From positions 1 to 7,624 of the forward strand of contig JAUVVT010000068.1 of assembly GCA_030604505.1 (NCBI GenBank): 7,624 nt of DNA, written 5' to 3'. Numbering within the stretch: position 1 is the stretch's first letter; every line of letters starts with the position of its first letter. This document shows positions 5,542 to 7,624 of the stretch, piece after piece. Source of the stretch: a bacterium (lineage in GTDB: Bacteria; SM23-31; JAUVVT01). Made by a program: the position numbers and the translations under genes. The notes under the pieces were generated by a model. That model saw only the letters and a program-made list of their open reading frames with translations, ran no database searches and was not told where the DNA came from.

Positions 5542-6855
5542 ATGAAAAAGGAATTAGTTGAAATAGTAAGTGAAAAAAATTTGATTTTTGATGGAAGGAT
5601 TGATAATTATAAGGTTGATGGGAAGAAACCGGAATATATTGTCTTTCCCGAAAATGTTAAGCAAATTTCAAAAATAATAGAATTAGCAGCAAAAGAGGAC
5701 TCTAAAATTATTCCGTGGGGAAGCGGAACAAAAATCTGTATTGGCAATATTCCGACTAAAATTGATATTGTGTTATCGCTTGAAAATATTAATAAGATAA
5801 TTGAATTTAATCCGGGTGATTTAACGGTTTATGTGGAAGCTGGTATAAAGTTATCCGACTTGAATCAAATTTTATTTAAAGAAGGATTATTTCTTCCGGT
5901 TGATCCACCGTTTTCTGATAGCTGTACAATTGGAGGCATAGTTAATACTGATTCAAACGGTCCTTTAAGGCAGAAATATGGGAAGATTAAGGAGATGATA
6001 ACCGGAATGAAAATAATGCTTGCGGACGGTTCTGTTGTCAATACTGGTGCTAAAGTAGTTAAGAATGCATCAGGTTATAATATAAGCAGACTTTATGTTG
6101 GTTCAATGGGAACTATTGGTGTTGTTACTGAAATCGGTTTAAAATTACAGCCGATTCCGGAAACAATAAAGAATGCAATATTGACATTTGAGAGTATTTC
6201 TGACTTTATAGATTTTACTGATTCAGTCAGAAATTCTTTTCTTATCCCTTCTTATATTGAATATATTTCACCTTCGTTTTTAAAATACCTTTCAAATGAA
6301 TATGTGGATGAAGCTACAGGAAATCATCATCTATGCCTTCTTGGGTTTGATGGTTTCTCCGAAACAGTTGATTGGCAGATAGAACAGGTAAAAAGTTTAT
6401 GTGAAAAATATAAATCTATTATCTCTAGTGAAAAAGGAGATTTCTTTTTAGACCAAGTAAGGAATTTTCGTTCTCTTTTTGAGAATTCTGTAATATTTAA
6501 GATAAATATTGTCATACCGGAATTTGAGAATGTCTTAAAAAAAATAAAAAAAATTACTCTAGAATATGAACCGGTTTTTATATCGCATTTCAGGAGCGGG
6601 ATTATTTATGTGATATTTAAATTGCCAGAAAATTTAGATGATGAAGGTGTAGTTGATGAATTAACTAATCGAATAGAAAAAACTGCGGTCGATTCGGGAG
6701 GCAGTTATATGGTAGAAAATATTCCGCTGAAATTCAAAGAGAGAATTTCGGTATGGGGGAGTATGGAAAATAATTTAGAAATAATGAAAAAGATTAAACA
6801 GCAATTTGATCCGAATAATATTTTTAATCCGGGACGATTTGTAGGAGGAATTTGA
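5542..6855 (+). CDS. glcE: GlcE-like FAD-binding subunit of glycolate oxidase
   Basis: A 437-residue PCMH-type FAD-binding protein and partner flavoprotein of GlcD. The FAD domain shows PWGSGTK (58-64), LPVDPPFSDSCTIGG (118-132), SGYNISRLYVGSMGTIGVVTE in the region 176-196, and a C-terminal FDPNNIFNPGRF (422-433). It lacks the HAGDGNIHP and GEHGIG catalytic motifs of GlcD, so it probably does not itself oxidise the hydroxyacid in the same way and more likely serves electron transfer or assembly. GSMGT in place of GSEGT is usual for GlcE. It is longer than E. coli GlcE (about 350 residues), the extra length lying in the poorly conserved middle and C-terminal part (about 205-415). The ATG follows glcD by 22 bases and has no clear Shine-Dalgarno site; coupling to glcD translation is likely. 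An alternative name is a second GlcD-type FAD-binding oxidase. Confidence 0.85.
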   Translation: MKKELVEIVSEKNLIFDGRIDNYKVDGKKPEYIVFPENVKQISKIIELAAKEDSKIIPWGSGTKICIGNIPTKIDIVLSLENINKIIEFNPGDLTVYVEAGIKLSDLNQILFKEGLFLPVDPPFSDSCTIGGIVNTDSNGPLRQKYGKIKEMITGMKIMLADGSVVNTGAKVVKNASGYNISRLYVGSMGTIGVVTEIGLKLQPIPETIKNAILTFESISDFIDFTDSVRNSFLIPSYIEYISPSFLKYLSNEYVDEATGNHHLCLLGFDGFSETVDWQIEQVKSLCEKYKSIISSEKGDFFLDQVRNFRSLFENSVIFKINIVIPEFENVLKKIKKITLEYEPVFISHFRSGIIYVIFKLPENLDDEGVVDELTNRIEKTAVDSGGSYMVENIPLKFKERISVWGSMENNLEIMKKIKQQFDPNNIFNPGRFVGGI

Positions 6856-6859
6856 ATTG
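6843..6859 (+). promoter_or_regulatory. Strong ribosome binding site deciding the glcF TTG start
   Basis: AGGAGG (6843-6848) lies inside the last codons of glcE and is eight bases from TTG at 6857. The ATG at 6864 is in another frame, so this site fixes TTG as the glcF start. Confidence 0.8.
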
Positions 6860-7624
6860 GCGGATGTTCAGAACACTGATATATCGAAAAATCAGAAAAG
6901 AAAAATTGTCAACAGGGATAAAATAGATTATGATTTGCTCATTGATTGTATTCACTGTGGTTTGTGTCTTAATGATTGTCCCACATATCTTGAACTCGGG
7001 TTGGAGATGGATTCCCCACGAGGCAGAATCTACCTGATCAGATCATTAACAGAAGGCAGGATAGAATACAGTGCCAGCTTAAACCGTCATATTGACCTGT
7101 GTCTGGAATGCCGTGCCTGTGAAACCGCATGTCCGTCAGGGGTTAAATATGCACGTCTTATTGAAGCTGCAAGAGAAACATTAGAACCAGTGAAGGAATA
7201 CACGAGGATTGAAAAACTTTTAAAAATACTGGTTTTTAAAAAGGTTATTCCGTTTCAAAAAAGACTTCTTTATATATTCTGGTTTTTGTGGTTTTACCAA
7301 AAATCGGGCATTCAATGGATAGCAAGAAAACTTAAGATTTTAAAAGTTATTTCAAGAAGATTTTATGAAGCAGAGATACTATTGATAAATATTCCGAAGC
7401 CGTCAAAACGGAAATATATCAAAAAAGTTATGCAGCCATCAGAGGAAAAAAGATTTAGAGTTGGATTTTTTAAAGGATGTGTATCTGAGTTTATGTTTAT
7501 TGGTATTAATATCGCAACGATTAATGTTCTGCTTAAAAACGGATGTGAGGTAATTACACCTGACGAACAGTGCTGCTGTGGTGCTCTGCATATACACGGT
7601 TCAGAAACTGAAACAGCAAAAAAA
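6857..7624 (+). CDS. glcF: Glycolate oxidase iron-sulfur subunit GlcF (3' end missing)
   Basis: The first 256 residues of the electron-transfer subunit that takes electrons from GlcD/GlcE and passes them towards the membrane. Two ferredoxin-type 4Fe-4S motifs are present: CIHCGLCLNDCP (Cys31, 34, 37, 41) and CLECRACETACPSG (Cys82, 85, 88, 92). They are followed by a basic and aromatic linker and the start of a CCG domain (FFKGC with Cys208, then CCCG at 239-242), as in GlcF, LutA and heterodisulfide reductase HdrB-like proteins. The frame stays open to the right edge, so the second CCG repeat lies outside. The only sensible start is TTG at 6857, with AGGAGG at 6843-6848 eight bases upstream; no in-frame ATG occurs before the first cluster motif. 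The glcE stop is one base upstream, which implies translational coupling. A (Fe-S)-binding oxidoreductase with another partner is possible, but gene order supports GlcF. Confidence 0.93.
   Translation, partial: MADVQNTDISKNQKRKIVNRDKIDYDLLIDCIHCGLCLNDCPTYLELGLEMDSPRGRIYLIRSLTEGRIEYSASLNRHIDLCLECRACETACPSGVKYARLIEAARETLEPVKEYTRIEKLLKILVFKKVIPFQKRLLYIFWFLWFYQKSGIQWIARKLKILKVISRRFYEAEILLINIPKPSKRKYIKKVMQPSEEKRFRVGFFKGCVSEFMFIGINIATINVLLKNGCEVITPDEQCCCGALHIHGSETETAKK

Overview
The window looks like a piece of a Gram-negative, respiring (possibly anaerobic) bacterium with an AT-rich genome. The Gram-negative call rests on CcmC and CcmD, parts of the System I cytochrome c maturation pathway that works across an inner membrane and periplasm. 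Shine-Dalgarno sites are clear for most genes, and GTG and TTG starts are used. I cannot name the lineage from sequence alone. All recognisable genes are on the + strand.

Layout: (1) positions 2-1078, the 3' part of a class V PLP aminotransferase of the alanine/serine-glyoxylate type, cut by the left edge; (2) 1079-1464, a 386-base gap with no convincing gene but with two promoter-like sites and several inverted repeats; (3) 1465-3159, a lactate/glycolate permease (LctP/LldP/GlcA family) with a GTG start; (4) 3220-3936, the heme-handling protein CcmC with a probable TTG start; (5) 3972-4118, a 48-residue CcmD-like membrane peptide; (6) 4122-5519, GlcD, the catalytic flavoprotein of glycolate oxidase or a D-2-hydroxyacid dehydrogenase; (7) 5542-6855, a GlcE-like second flavoprotein; (8) 6857 to the right edge, the N-terminal 256 residues of GlcF, the iron-sulfur subunit, from a TTG start. 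Genes 4 to 8 are tightly packed (gaps of 35, 3, 22 and 1 bases) and read as one operon. The permease lies 60 bases upstream with no convincing terminator between, so it may be co-transcribed.

Working model (inference): the permease imports glycolate or lactate; GlcD-GlcE-GlcF oxidises it and passes electrons through flavin and 4Fe-4S centres towards the membrane electron-transport chain; if the substrate is glycolate, the resulting glyoxylate can be aminated to glycine by the upstream aminotransferase. CcmC and CcmD sitting directly ahead of glcD, without the rest of the ccm genes in view, is the oddest feature of the layout. It could link 2-hydroxyacid oxidation to c-type cytochrome supply, or be the scar of a rearrangement. 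A change in base composition near the permease-ccmC junction (richer in G+C to the left, AT-rich to the right) favours two segments of different history. I see no mobile element, RNA gene or CRISPR array, and no evidence of a wholly new system; the parts are known families in an uncommon arrangement.
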